32,124 nt of DNA. It comes from CAYUPI01 sp964446585 (GTDB taxonomy: Bacteria > Verrucomicrobiota > Verrucomicrobiia > Limisphaerales > UBA8199). Location: positions 1 to 32,124 of the forward strand of contig CAYUPI010000063.1 of NCBI GenBank assembly GCA_964446585.1, in the 5' to 3' direction. The notes beneath the pieces are model-generated. The model saw only the letters and a program-made list of their open reading frames with translations, did no database searches and had not been told where the DNA came from. Position 1 is the stretch's first letter. The number at the start of each line of letters is the position of its first letter. Positions 15,946 through 24,756 of the stretch are shown here, piece after piece. A program made the translations under genes and the position numbers.

Positions 15946-16890
15946 TCAATGTCGTCGTCCAATTCTTGTCACATTCCGCCGGCGCTGCATGCGTTCACGC
16001 AGGAAATCGAAGAGTGCGAGCTCCAGTGACCGTTGAGTGCTGAGACGGTGGCAGGCCATCCCGAGCCGCTGGCACGCAGCTCGCAGGGCCGAGCAATGGG
16101 CCTCGAGTTTGCGCGTGTAATCCTTCCGCGCCGCGCCGGGATCGATAAACAGCATGCGCCCGGATTCCATGTCCTGAAATAATGCCACTGAGTCGAAAGT
16201 GAACGCAAGTTCAGCCGGATCGAGCACCTGAAACACGACGACTTCGTGGCCGCACGCGGCCAGGGAAATCAGGTCCGGCTCGAGCCGTTCAATCGGCGCC
16301 AGAAAGTCCGAGAGCAGCACGATGAGCCCGCGTTTGCGGACGAGCTCGACGATGCGCCGGAGCGGCGCGGCCAAATCGGTGGCCTGTCCGGCGGCCGGTT
16401 GCTCCAGCGCCAGCATCACCTGCCGCAAATGTCCGGTGCGATGACGCGCCGGCAGGTAGGCGCGGATTTGTTCGTCGAAAGTGAGAAGGCCCACGGCATC
16501 CCCTTGCAGGTAAAGGAAGTAGGCCAGGGTGGCAGCAAGAGTCGCCGCGTACTGGGATTTCGTATAGCCGAGCGAGCCAAACGCCATCGAGCGGCTGTTG
16601 TCGGCCAGCAGATGGCAGCGCAGATTCGTTTCGTCCTCGAATTTCTTGATGAAATAACGATCGCTGCGGGCGAACACGCGCCAGTCCAGATAATGCGGAT
16701 CATCGCCTGGTGAGTAAGGGCGATATTCGGTGAACTCGACGGAAAAACCGTGGTAGGGACTGCGATGGATACCGCTCCAGAAGCCCTCGACGACAACCCG
16801 GGCGCGCAATTCCAGGTTGCGAATGCTCATTAGGGCTTGCGGATCGATGAGCGACGCGGCCTGCAACGCTGGAGCGGCGGCTGTAGTCAC
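15946..16890 (-). CDS. DUF58 domain protein
   Basis: A 314-residue protein of the DUF58 family, which has a von Willebrand A-like fold and is almost always encoded next to a MoxR ATPase. The family signature is at about 50-90 (VEFTEYRPYSPGDDPHYLDWRVFARSD, here read in pieces). A MIDAS-like D97-N-S99-R-S101 follows in LLADNSRSM. There is no signal peptide or membrane segment, unlike longer DUF58 proteins. It is the last gene of the 21827-15946 minus-strand cluster, 279 bp after MoxR; that gap is filled by repeats. The expected role is as a substrate or partner of MoxR in protein maturation, from known associations only. Confidence 0.92.
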   Translation of the reverse strand: MTTAAAPALQAASLIDPQALMSIRNLELRARVVVEGFWSGIHRSPYHGFSVEFTEYRPYSPGDDPHYLDWRVFARSDRYFIKKFEDETNLRCHLLADNSRSMAFGSLGYTKSQYAATLAATLAYFLYLQGDAVGLLTFDEQIRAYLPARHRTGHLRQVMLALEQPAAGQATDLAAPLRRIVELVRKRGLIVLLSDFLAPIERLEPDLISLAACGHEVVVFQVLDPAELAFTFDSVALFQDMESGRMLFIDPGAARKDYTRKLEAHCSALRAACQRLGMACHRLSTQRSLELALFDFLRERMQRRRNVTRIGRRH

Positions 16891-16901
16891 AAGAGCTCCA
16901 A

Positions 16902-16919
16902 CCCCGAAAGCTTTCGGGG
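16902..16919. repeat. Perfect 18-bp palindrome upstream of the DUF58 gene
   Basis: CCCCGAAAGCTTTCGGGG is a perfect palindrome lying 11 bases upstream of the DUF58 start codon. It could be a small hairpin repeat or a binding site. It lies at the edge of the repeat-filled gap between MoxR and DUF58. Confidence 0.6.
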
Positions 16920-17007
16920 CAGAGAAACACCAAACTTAAACCTCCAAAGCGAGAGCGTGGCGGCAAGCTCTACCCGGCGCATAACTTGGGCCTTGCGGAC
17001 AGTCATA

Positions 17008-17160
17008 AAGCATCCAAGCTCCAAACCTCAAGCTCCCAAAAAACACCAAACTCCAAGCTCCAAAACCGCCGTTTCGTGACGGTGGCCACGCAGCGCTTTG
17101 CTTGGGAATTGGGATTTGGAGCTTCTCTGGAGCTTGGAGCTTGGAGCTTGGGATTTACTT
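17008..17160. repeat. Inverted arrays of a CCAAGCT-type heptamer
   Basis: The left side (about 17008-17064) repeats CAAGCTCC/CCAAACTC words. The right side (about 17104-17156) repeats the complement GGAGCTTGGAGCTTGG. The spacer between them holds CCGCCGTTTCGTGACGGTGG-like text. The two arrays can pair over tens of bases. With the palindrome at 16902-16919 this accounts for most of the 279-bp gap. No gene is seen here. Confidence 0.7.
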
Positions 17161-17169
17161 CACTGTCTT

Positions 17170-18210
<1,041 letters not shown>

Positions 18211-19182
18211 TCAGTGGGTCATGAGGTAAAAAAGCACATTGATGCCGAGCGGATAGGCGCGTTTTTCGGAGAACTCATGGAAAAAGCCGTCATCTTCGCC
18301 TTCGCGTTCCCAGCCGTCGCCGTTGTCGCAGTTGTGGGTGGCGATGACCATGATGCGGCCTCGGTCATCGTAAATCGCGCGCACGTGCATGTCCTTCGCT
18401 CCCTCCGGCACATAGTCATCGTGGTAATATTCCCAGGTCACGCCATAAATGCCGCTGCCGGGATCCAGGCTCCGGATCGCCTGGTGCATATTGGGCGTTT
18501 GCAGTTTGTTCATGGGAACTTTGATGTCGAAGACGCAATGAAAAATCTGGTTCGTCATGTCCAGGTCAACGAAATCGCTTTGCGGGAGCACGCGTTTGAT
18601 GGCTCGCGCGAAGTTGTCCCATTGTTTCTGTCCCCAAAAATCGTCGGCCCAGAGGACGCCGCCATTGAGCAGATATTTTCGGAGCGGCGCGATCTCCTCG
18701 TCCAGCAACAGGAGCCGCCCGGGCTCGACCATGTAGATCCAGGGATAGTCAAAGAGAGCTGGATCGGTCAGCCGGAGTACGCGCCCGTCCGGATCCGTCT
18801 TCATTGCGGTGACTTGCTGTAGCCGAAAGGAGAGATTCAAGTCGCTGTCGGGAAAATCGGTGATCCACCCCCAGCGGCTCGCGCTCCAGGAAATGTCCGG
18901 GCCCTGCGGCGCGCGCGTGTAAAGCACGCGAACGAACGTGAAGACGTCGCGTGCGAATGCCGGATCATTTGTCCACATTGGCGTGCCCGTGCTGTGCGAG
19001 GCAATCTCTCGCGCCGTGCGCACGGTCTCCTCGTCCACCAGATCGCCTCCTTCCGTCGTGACAACGTGCGAGCCCGCTCCCCAACCGCGGCCCAGTCGGC
19101 GTCCGTCGCCCGGACGCCGCTGCGCCAAAAGCACGCCGGCGGCAATGAGCAGCAGCAAAAAAATCAGAGCGGTCTTTCTCAT
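18211..19182 (-). CDS. DUF4159 domain protein, exported
   Basis: A 323-residue protein with a clear N-terminal hydrophobic signal or anchor (RKTALIFLLLLIAAGVLLA). The rest reads like DUF4159: FTFVRVLYTRAP near 80, YPWIYMVEPGRLLLLDEE, LRKYLLNGGVLWADDFWG, and a C-terminal AIYDDRGRIMVIATHNCDNGD. DUF4159 is recurrent beside MoxR and DUF58 genes, and its fold is thought to be of the glutamine-amidotransferase/ThuA type without the catalytic set. It overlaps the upstream TPR gene by four bases (ATGA) and abuts MoxR, so the three genes form one tight translational unit. Biochemical function is unknown. Confidence 0.9.
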   Translation of the reverse strand: MRKTALIFLLLLIAAGVLLAQRRPGDGRRLGRGWGAGSHVVTTEGGDLVDEETVRTAREIASHSTGTPMWTNDPAFARDVFTFVRVLYTRAPQGPDISWSASRWGWITDFPDSDLNLSFRLQQVTAMKTDPDGRVLRLTDPALFDYPWIYMVEPGRLLLLDEEIAPLRKYLLNGGVLWADDFWGQKQWDNFARAIKRVLPQSDFVDLDMTNQIFHCVFDIKVPMNKLQTPNMHQAIRSLDPGSGIYGVTWEYYHDDYVPEGAKDMHVRAIYDDRGRIMVIATHNCDNGDGWEREGEDDGFFHEFSEKRAYPLGINVLFYLMTH

Positions 19183-21827
19183 TGGCTCGCCTGAGCCGTC
19201 GCTGTGGCCGTCGCCGGTTTGAGGCTGGTTCGCGGCGACTCGCGATTAATTTCCAACAGCAACTGCAGCGCCGCGCGATAGCGTGGGGCCTCCTCAAGCG
19301 CCTCGAGCACGTGACGCCGCGCCTCCGGATCGCCCAGCCGATGAAGAAGCTGAGCCAGGCGAAAGTGCACCTCGGCCGGATCCGGCGGATCCAGCTCCAG
19401 CAAGGCGCGATAGGAAGCGAGCGCGTTCGCATTAGCGCCGGTGGCCTCGCTGGCTTTCGCGAGGTATCGGTAAGGCGCGGCCACCAGCGGGTTCACCGCC
19501 AAATACCGCTCCGCATTCTTTAGCACGTCTGACCATTCCTGCGCGTCTGCGCCCAGCTCCATCAGCCGCAAATAAGCATCGGTCGCCTCTCGGTCCAGCT
19601 CGGCAAATCGCGTTAGCACTTTTTTCTCAGCGTTGGTCTCGCCCAGCGCCCGGTGCGTCGCCGCCAGCAGACGATAAGCGCTCTCCGGGCCGGCAAAGCC
19701 CGGGTAGAGCTCGAGCAATCGTTCCAAGACCGGTTTTGCTTCGGCCCACTTCTTAGCCTCAACCAACTCCCGTCCTTTCAGCGCCAGCGCCCAAAAATTC
19801 GTCGGGTGGTTCTTTGCCCATTCATCCCACGACTCCCCGCCTCCCGAACCAGGCTTTGGCGTCGGCCGCGGCAGACGGCTTGCTCCCTTCTCCGGTTCGT
19901 GCGCTACGAGCGCCGGCTTTTCGAAATCAAGGGCGGGCGCCAGTTTTTCGGCCCGCTGTCGCGCGAACGCTTCAAAGTCCTCATCGAGTTTTGAGATCTC
20001 CGCGGTGTGTTTTTCCAAAGCCTGGTGAATTCCATCGCCCTGGCCGAGATCGCGCAGAATGGCTTTCAGCGAGTCGATGCCAAACCGCTGCACCAGGAAC
20101 TCGACCACGAGCGAGGCCTCAAAGTAAGCAAACTGAAGGTGCATGTCGGAGCGCGGCGAAAGAAAGGCCGCGCTCAACTTCGACAGTGGAGTGAGGTCAT
20201 CGCCCAGCACCATCTCCCGATACTGCGGATTCATCGTCTGTCCCCAGGACGGGTTGGCCTGGATCTCCTCATAGACCGAGATGCCTTCGCTAAGCCAGCG
20301 CGGCATCTTGTTGCCGGTCAGTTGCAGCGTGACCACATGGCAAAACTCATGCCACAGGACCGCCTGCCAATTGACCGGGCTGCCGGATTGCGAAGCGGGG
20401 CTGTTGGCCGTAACCACGCGCCCGAAGCACACGCCCAGATAGCCCGGGTTGCCAGGCATGCCGAACGTGCGCACCGCGAAATCCTTTTGGTCGGCAAAAA
20501 TTTCCACGATGGTCGGCCGCTGCAGCTCGACGCCATATTTCGCGCAGAGGTTGCTTCGGGCCTGGCCGAGCAACTGCAGCACCCGCGGGCCATAAACAGC
20601 CGCTTCATGACTGTTCATCCGCACCAGGAAATCGCCGTTGGTGAGCGTGGCAAACGCGCTCATTTTTTCATGAAGACCGACCAGGTTGTAGGCCTGCACG
20701 TCATAGGCGTCTTTTTTCTGCACCTCCAGGGCGAGTTTCCACCCTTCCGCCTCCTGGCCCAGCCGGAGCAAGTCCTCGGCGAGCTGGGCTTTTGCCGGAA
20801 GAAAGTCCGGATCGAATTGCAGGGCCTGGCGCTGGTGGGCGGCACCCTCGGCGAACCGGTAATTCTGGGAAAGCTTTTGTCCGATCAGGTGGTCCACTCG
20901 TGGATTGTCCCGCCAGAACTTTAAAGCATTTGTCCTCGCGCTTTCTTCCTCTGCCGTCTGGTGTTTCAGATGGGCCACCACTGCCCGATAAGCCCATGCC
21001 TCCGGCTGCCACGGATTGATCAATTTGATCCGGTCCAACTGCTCTTCCGCTTCGCCATAATCCTCGGCGTCAATGTCGTGATCGGCCAGCAACAACAGGC
21101 TGCCGATGTGATTGCTGTTCTTTTCCAGCGCGCTTTCCAGCGCCCCCAGCATCGTGGCAGTCGCGCTGGGCGCATAGGCCCGCGCTAAACCGAACTGCAG
21201 ATCGGGATCGTCGGGCAGTTGTTTCAAGCCCTCCTCGAATTTCTTCGCCGCCAGCGCAAAATCATGTTTGTCGAGCGCCAATTGCCCGCTGGCCAGATAC
21301 AGCTCGCGCAGCTTGGGGTCCACTTTTCGGGCATTGGCAAATACGGCATCGAGAACGCTTTTGGGATCGACGCCGCGCAACAGCAATGCCTGGCCGATGG
21401 CCACGAGGCTGGCGGCATCGTTCCGGTAAGTCCAGGCGCGGGCCGTGCCGCGCTGGATTATCTCCTCGACCATTTGATTGGCGGCCTCTGTGTCGCCGTT
21501 GCTCTGAAACACTTCACGCGCCTGCCAGCGCAATGCCAGGCTCCGCGGCTCGTGCGCCAGGGCGTTGGTCATGGCGCTGCGCGCTTCGCTGTACTTGCCC
21601 GTGGCCAGCAACGCCTGGCTCAAGAGCAATTGCCACCCTTCGTCCTCAGGCCGCGATTCGAGAGCCTTCTCCGCCTGGGTTGCGACCTCGTTGTAGTGGC
21701 CCGTCAGCAACAGTCGTCGCGCCTCCTCGAGCTCCACGCTGAGCCCGCTTGAGCCAGCCGCTAGCATCAGCCAGGCACCGAGCCACGGCCCATACTTCAC
21801 GCGGACGAAAAGGCGCTGCTGTCTCAC
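19179..21827 (-). CDS. TPR protein with peptidase MA-like HExxH domain
   Basis: An 882-residue protein, probably exported: the N-terminus is basic then hydrophobic (YGPWLGAWLMLAAGSSGL). Tetratricopeptide repeats run from about 40 to 390 and again from about 700 to the end (ARRLLLTGHYNEVATQAEKAL, AYRLLAATHRALGETNAEKK). Between them sits a gluzincin-type metallopeptidase core of the peptidase MA kind: H493-E494-F-C-H497 with a downstream glutamate E514 in RWLSEGISVYEE as the likely third zinc ligand. Such TPR-peptidase-TPR proteins occur in Acidobacteria, Planctomycetes and Verrucomicrobia; substrates are not known. It is the first gene of the MoxR/DUF58/DUF4159 cluster, overlapping DUF4159 by four bases. 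Confidence 0.88.
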   Translation of the reverse strand: MRQQRLFVRVKYGPWLGAWLMLAAGSSGLSVELEEARRLLLTGHYNEVATQAEKALESRPEDEGWQLLLSQALLATGKYSEARSAMTNALAHEPRSLALRWQAREVFQSNGDTEAANQMVEEIIQRGTARAWTYRNDAASLVAIGQALLLRGVDPKSVLDAVFANARKVDPKLRELYLASGQLALDKHDFALAAKKFEEGLKQLPDDPDLQFGLARAYAPSATATMLGALESALEKNSNHIGSLLLLADHDIDAEDYGEAEEQLDRIKLINPWQPEAWAYRAVVAHLKHQTAEEESARTNALKFWRDNPRVDHLIGQKLSQNYRFAEGAAHQRQALQFDPDFLPAKAQLAEDLLRLGQEAEGWKLALEVQKKDAYDVQAYNLVGLHEKMSAFATLTNGDFLVRMNSHEAAVYGPRVLQLLGQARSNLCAKYGVELQRPTIVEIFADQKDFAVRTFGMPGNPGYLGVCFGRVVTANSPASQSGSPVNWQAVLWHEFCHVVTLQLTGNKMPRWLSEGISVYEEIQANPSWGQTMNPQYREMVLGDDLTPLSKLSAAFLSPRSDMHLQFAYFEASLVVEFLVQRFGIDSLKAILRDLGQGDGIHQALEKHTAEISKLDEDFEAFARQRAEKLAPALDFEKPALVAHEPEKGASRLPRPTPKPGSGGGESWDEWAKNHPTNFWALALKGRELVEAKKWAEAKPVLERLLELYPGFAGPESAYRLLAATHRALGETNAEKKVLTRFAELDREATDAYLRLMELGADAQEWSDVLKNAERYLAVNPLVAAPYRYLAKASEATGANANALASYRALLELDPPDPAEVHFRLAQLLHRLGDPEARRHVLEALEEAPRYRAALQLLLEINRESPRTSLKPATATATAQASQ

Positions 21828-21910
21828 TGGGCGAATCGAGTCAATGGCACATGTTAGTGCACTCGCGCCAAGTGCTCAAGCCAGCAACGAAACATTGTGG
21901 CAGACGATGT

Positions 21911-21969
21911 ATTGTAGGATACGACGTGAGGAGTCCGTAATAAGAAAATCCAAAATCCAAAATCGATCA
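21911..21969. repeat. Diverged copy of the 15821-15922 repeat, ending in the permease stop codon
   Basis: ATTGTAGGATACGACGTGAG (21911-21930) matches the outer arm of the element at 15821. It is followed by AAAATCCAAAATCCAAAAT and CGATCA in the same order as in that element. The inverted partner arm is not recognisable as such. The end of the element includes the TCA (TGA on the minus strand) that is the stop codon of the AI-2E permease, so the repeat may supply that stop. Confidence 0.6.
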
Positions 21970-22980
21970 TGGCCTTTCCACCTCGATGTTAGAGGCCTCC
22001 ACCTTGAGATAGTGCAGAACCACCGGCGCCAGGACCATTCCCGGCAAACCCATCAGCCGCTCGCCCAGCACCAGGGCCAGCAACGTCAGCCACAGGGGAT
22101 TCCGAATACGGCTCCCGATGATTTTGCCGTTCAGAAAATATTCCAGCTTATGGATCAACACCAGAAACAACAGTGACAGCAGCGCCTTAACTGGTGATAC
22201 GGTCAGGGCAATCCCAACGATAATCGTGTTGCTGATGAGATTGCCAATCACCGGCAACAGCCCAAAAAGGAAAGTCAGTCCGATAACCACCGTGGTGTGC
22301 GGCAATCTGACCGCCAGGACGAAGATGGCGGTAAAGACGGTGTTGATGGCGGAGATGATGATTTGCGCGCCCATTACCATCGCAAAGCTCCGATACAAGG
22401 TGGCAAAGCGCCGGGCGATATGTTCGCAACACGACGAATAGAAATTCCCCGACTGGTTTCCTGGCTCTCGACCCAGTTCGAGTTGGGGATTCAGGAAAAT
22501 GCTGATCCCCACCACGGCTCCTACGACGAGGAATACAAATTGCGTCGTGGCGCCGCGGGCGAATTTGGCAATGTTGCCCAGGTAATGCGCCTGGCCCTGC
22601 ACCAGGTCAGTCGCCCAGTCCTTCAAACTGTCGTAATCGGTAAACGGTGGTTCGATCTGGTGCTGCTTGGCCCACTGAATGCCCAAAGGGATCGCCTGGT
22701 CGGCGAGGACGTCCGGCAGGGTCTGGACCGCCTGGTTGATGACATAGCCGAGGCCGTAGGCCAGCGCCGATACCAGCACGAGAAAGAGCGCCACCGCCAC
22801 CCACTTGCCTCGATGCTTCAGAAAATTCAGCTTCGTGAGAGCAAGGTACGAAAAAAGGATCGCCAGCAGCGGCGTCGCCAGGTGAAGCCAGCCGACCACA
22901 ATGAGCGTGCCGGCGATGAACCAGTAAGAAATCCTGGCCGGTTTCCCGGGAGTACGATGTATGAGCCCGACCTCATCCAT
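21967..22980 (-). CDS. AI-2E/PerM family membrane permease
   Basis: A 337-residue polytopic inner-membrane protein of the AI-2E transporter (UPF0118/PerM) family. Hydrophobic spans occur near 18-48, 60-85, 150-170, 205-235, 236-262, 265-285 and 300-330. Family-specific text includes IARRFATLYRSFAMVMGAQ, FGLLPVIGNLISNT and the C-terminal IIGSRIRNPLWLTLLALVLGE (read in pieces). Members export diverse small molecules or act as Na+/H+ antiporters, and the substrate cannot be predicted. It is separated from the TPR/peptidase gene by 139 bp and is divergent from the FG-GAP gene. The extreme C-terminus (NIEVERP) coincides with repeat-like DNA. Confidence 0.9.
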   Translation of the reverse strand: MDEVGLIHRTPGKPARISYWFIAGTLIVVGWLHLATPLLAILFSYLALTKLNFLKHRGKWVAVALFLVLVSALAYGLGYVINQAVQTLPDVLADQAIPLGIQWAKQHQIEPPFTDYDSLKDWATDLVQGQAHYLGNIAKFARGATTQFVFLVVGAVVGISIFLNPQLELGREPGNQSGNFYSSCCEHIARRFATLYRSFAMVMGAQIIISAINTVFTAIFVLAVRLPHTTVVIGLTFLFGLLPVIGNLISNTIIVGIALTVSPVKALLSLLFLVLIHKLEYFLNGKIIGSRIRNPLWLTLLALVLGERLMGLPGMVLAPVVLHYLKVEASNIEVERP

Positions 22981-23413
22981 TCACGCTCAGCAATACACCC
23001 ACCAGCGGCGTCGTGCGAGCGTTTTGGCGCAGATCGCCTATGACAGGGCGAATCTCAAAATCTGAGAGGGTCAGGGCAAGCAGAAAACCTGGTATCTGCA
23101 ATCTTTTCATTAACACCCCGCTTCAGCGGGGTGGTTTAGAGCGGCTGGTACTCCATAACCGCTTTAGCGGTTTACCACGCAAGCGCACCGCCGAAACCCT
23201 TGAAGTTCCGGCCTGTTCTAAAGATGACTCTTTCTTACACCCTTTTTACAATTACCTGACAAACCTGCATTTGAAATGCAGTAAGGATTCGAGCATGTTT
23301 GACTGCGAAAGTCAGCAATCCCCAATGCAACCAACGAGAGCCTTCAATTGGCAGAGCTCCCTCATCCGCCGGCGCCCATAAATCAGCGTTACCGGAGAGC
23401 TCGAACTGCTTTC
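22981..23413. other. Intergenic region with three stem-loops
   Basis: 433 bp between the divergent permease and FG-GAP genes. It holds CACCCCGCT/AGCGGGGTG (23114-23133, 9-bp stem), AACCGCT/AGCGGTT (23157-23172, 7-bp stem) and CTGCATTT/AAATGCAG (23265-23281, 8-bp stem). The first two, 23 bases apart, look like a two-hairpin repeat unit. No convincing gene or promoter was found; both flanking promoters must lie here. Confidence 0.65.
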
Positions 23414-24556
23414 ATGTCCGTTCTCTCGGTTCTGGTCACTGTTTTCTGTGCGCCAGGTCAGCTCGCCGCTGCACCGAAAGTCACACTCGTGCCTGCGCCG
23501 GGTTCTCCACTGCCGTTAGCGGCCAGTTGCGTTGCCATTGCCGATTTCAACCACGATGGCCACCAGGACCTGCTGCTCACGGTCGAAACGCGGCTGCAGA
23601 CTTACTTTGGCGACGGCAGCGGAAGGTTTCGCGCGACACCCGATCGCGAGGTCCCTATGCACGAACGGGCCTCGGAGATGGCCATCGGAGATCTCAATGG
23701 TGACGGATGGCCGGACGTGGTAACAGCCGACCACGACCGCTACAGCGTTTCCGTGTTCCTCGCTGACGGTCGAGGCGGGTTTACCACCACACCCGGTTCG
23801 CCCTTCTGGCCCAAGCATGGCCTGCACCCGCACACCCATGGCCTGTTGCTCGCCGACTTGAATCATGACGGCAAGCTTGACCTGGTCACCGCCAACAATG
23901 CCGACGGCGACATCGCAGTCATGCTGGGCGATGGACACGGCGGCTTCGTGTCTCCCCAAACGGCTGTCTTTCCCTGTGGCCCGAGTCCGTATCCAATCGC
24001 TGCCGCCGATGTGAACGGTGACGGCAATCTCGACATCCTCGTTCCGAACAGCAAGCCTGGCGTCCGCACCATGACCGTCCTGCTCGGCGACGGGAAAGGC
24101 CAGTTCACCCCCGCACCGGCTTCACCGATTAAGACAGGCGATGATGACGTCTATTTCGTCGCGGTCGGCGATCTGAACGGCGATGGCCGGCCCGACGCCT
24201 TCCTCTCCAACAACCATAACGATCATGCAACCATCCTGCTCAACCAGGGCGAGGGCAGATTTACACGATTGCCTCCACTGAGCATGGGCAACCGAGGCTG
24301 GTATCTTGCGTTTGTGGATTTCGACCACGACGGCAAGCCTGACCTCATTGCCGTCACTGAAAAGAGCGTGCGGATCTTCTTCGGCAATGGCCGCGGCGGT
24401 TTTGGTTCCGAGCCGCTCATCGTCCCTTCCGGCGGAAAAGGTTGCTGGAAGCTCGCCCTGGGCGACCTTAACGAAGATGGATTCCCCGACGTCGTCACGC
24501 CCAATGTCGAATCTCACGACCTTACAATCCTCCTCAGCCGAAAAGTGGATCAGTAA
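23414..24556 (+). CDS. Secreted FG-GAP/VCBS seven-repeat beta-propeller protein
   Basis: A 380-residue protein from the ATG at 23414, chosen because it starts a clean signal peptide (MSVLSVLVTVFCAPGQLAAA); an upstream in-frame ATG at 23348 would add 22 polar residues. Seven calcium-binding repeats of the DxNxDGxxD kind are visible: DFNHDGHQD, DLNGDGWPD, DLNHDGKLD, DVNGDGNLD, DLNGDGRPD, DFDHDGKPD and DLNEDGFPD. Seven such units would close one seven-bladed propeller of the integrin alpha-chain type. There is no catalytic domain, so a binding or surface role is likely. It precedes the PSCyt1/DUF1501 genes by 200 bp on the same strand. Confidence 0.93.
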   Translation: MSVLSVLVTVFCAPGQLAAAPKVTLVPAPGSPLPLAASCVAIADFNHDGHQDLLLTVETRLQTYFGDGSGRFRATPDREVPMHERASEMAIGDLNGDGWPDVVTADHDRYSVSVFLADGRGGFTTTPGSPFWPKHGLHPHTHGLLLADLNHDGKLDLVTANNADGDIAVMLGDGHGGFVSPQTAVFPCGPSPYPIAAADVNGDGNLDILVPNSKPGVRTMTVLLGDGKGQFTPAPASPIKTGDDDVYFVAVGDLNGDGRPDAFLSNNHNDHATILLNQGEGRFTRLPPLSMGNRGWYLAFVDFDHDGKPDLIAVTEKSVRIFFGNGRGGFGSEPLIVPSGGKGCWKLALGDLNEDGFPDVVTPNVESHDLTILLSRKVDQ

Positions 24557-24570
24557 GTGTCGTAAGCAGT

Positions 24571-24640
24571 TTCGTCCTCGTTCTCGTCCTCGTCCTCGAC
24601 TATCGGGTCTTCGATTACGAGGACGATGTGGTTGCGCCTT
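24571..24640. repeat. CGTCCTC hairpin repeat, copy 1
   Basis: An array of CGTCCTCG/CGTTCTCG hexamer-based words is followed by a 19-base loop (24599-24617) and a short closing arm CGAGGACG (24618-24625). The adjacent arm 24591-24598 gives an 8-bp perfect stem. The loop sequence is homologous to that of the copy at 29498-29556. It begins 15 bases after the FG-GAP stop codon. The text after it (GGTTGCGCCTTCGCCGCGC) recurs near 30623. The remaining gap to 24756 shows nothing else. Confidence 0.75.
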
Positions 24641-24756
24641 CGCCGCGCTGTGCCCGTCCCTGTCCATCTGTAGCTAAAAGCCTCCTTTCTGCTCTTTCCG
24701 GCGTGGGACTGAAAGGCCAATGGACGAGTTGCCATGGATCGGGCAATATTTAGATC

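Noticed and set aside
20007..20924. A 305-codon plus-strand open frame opposite the TPR/peptidase gene
   Set aside because: It is antisense to the HExxH region, where the minus-strand protein has clear motifs.
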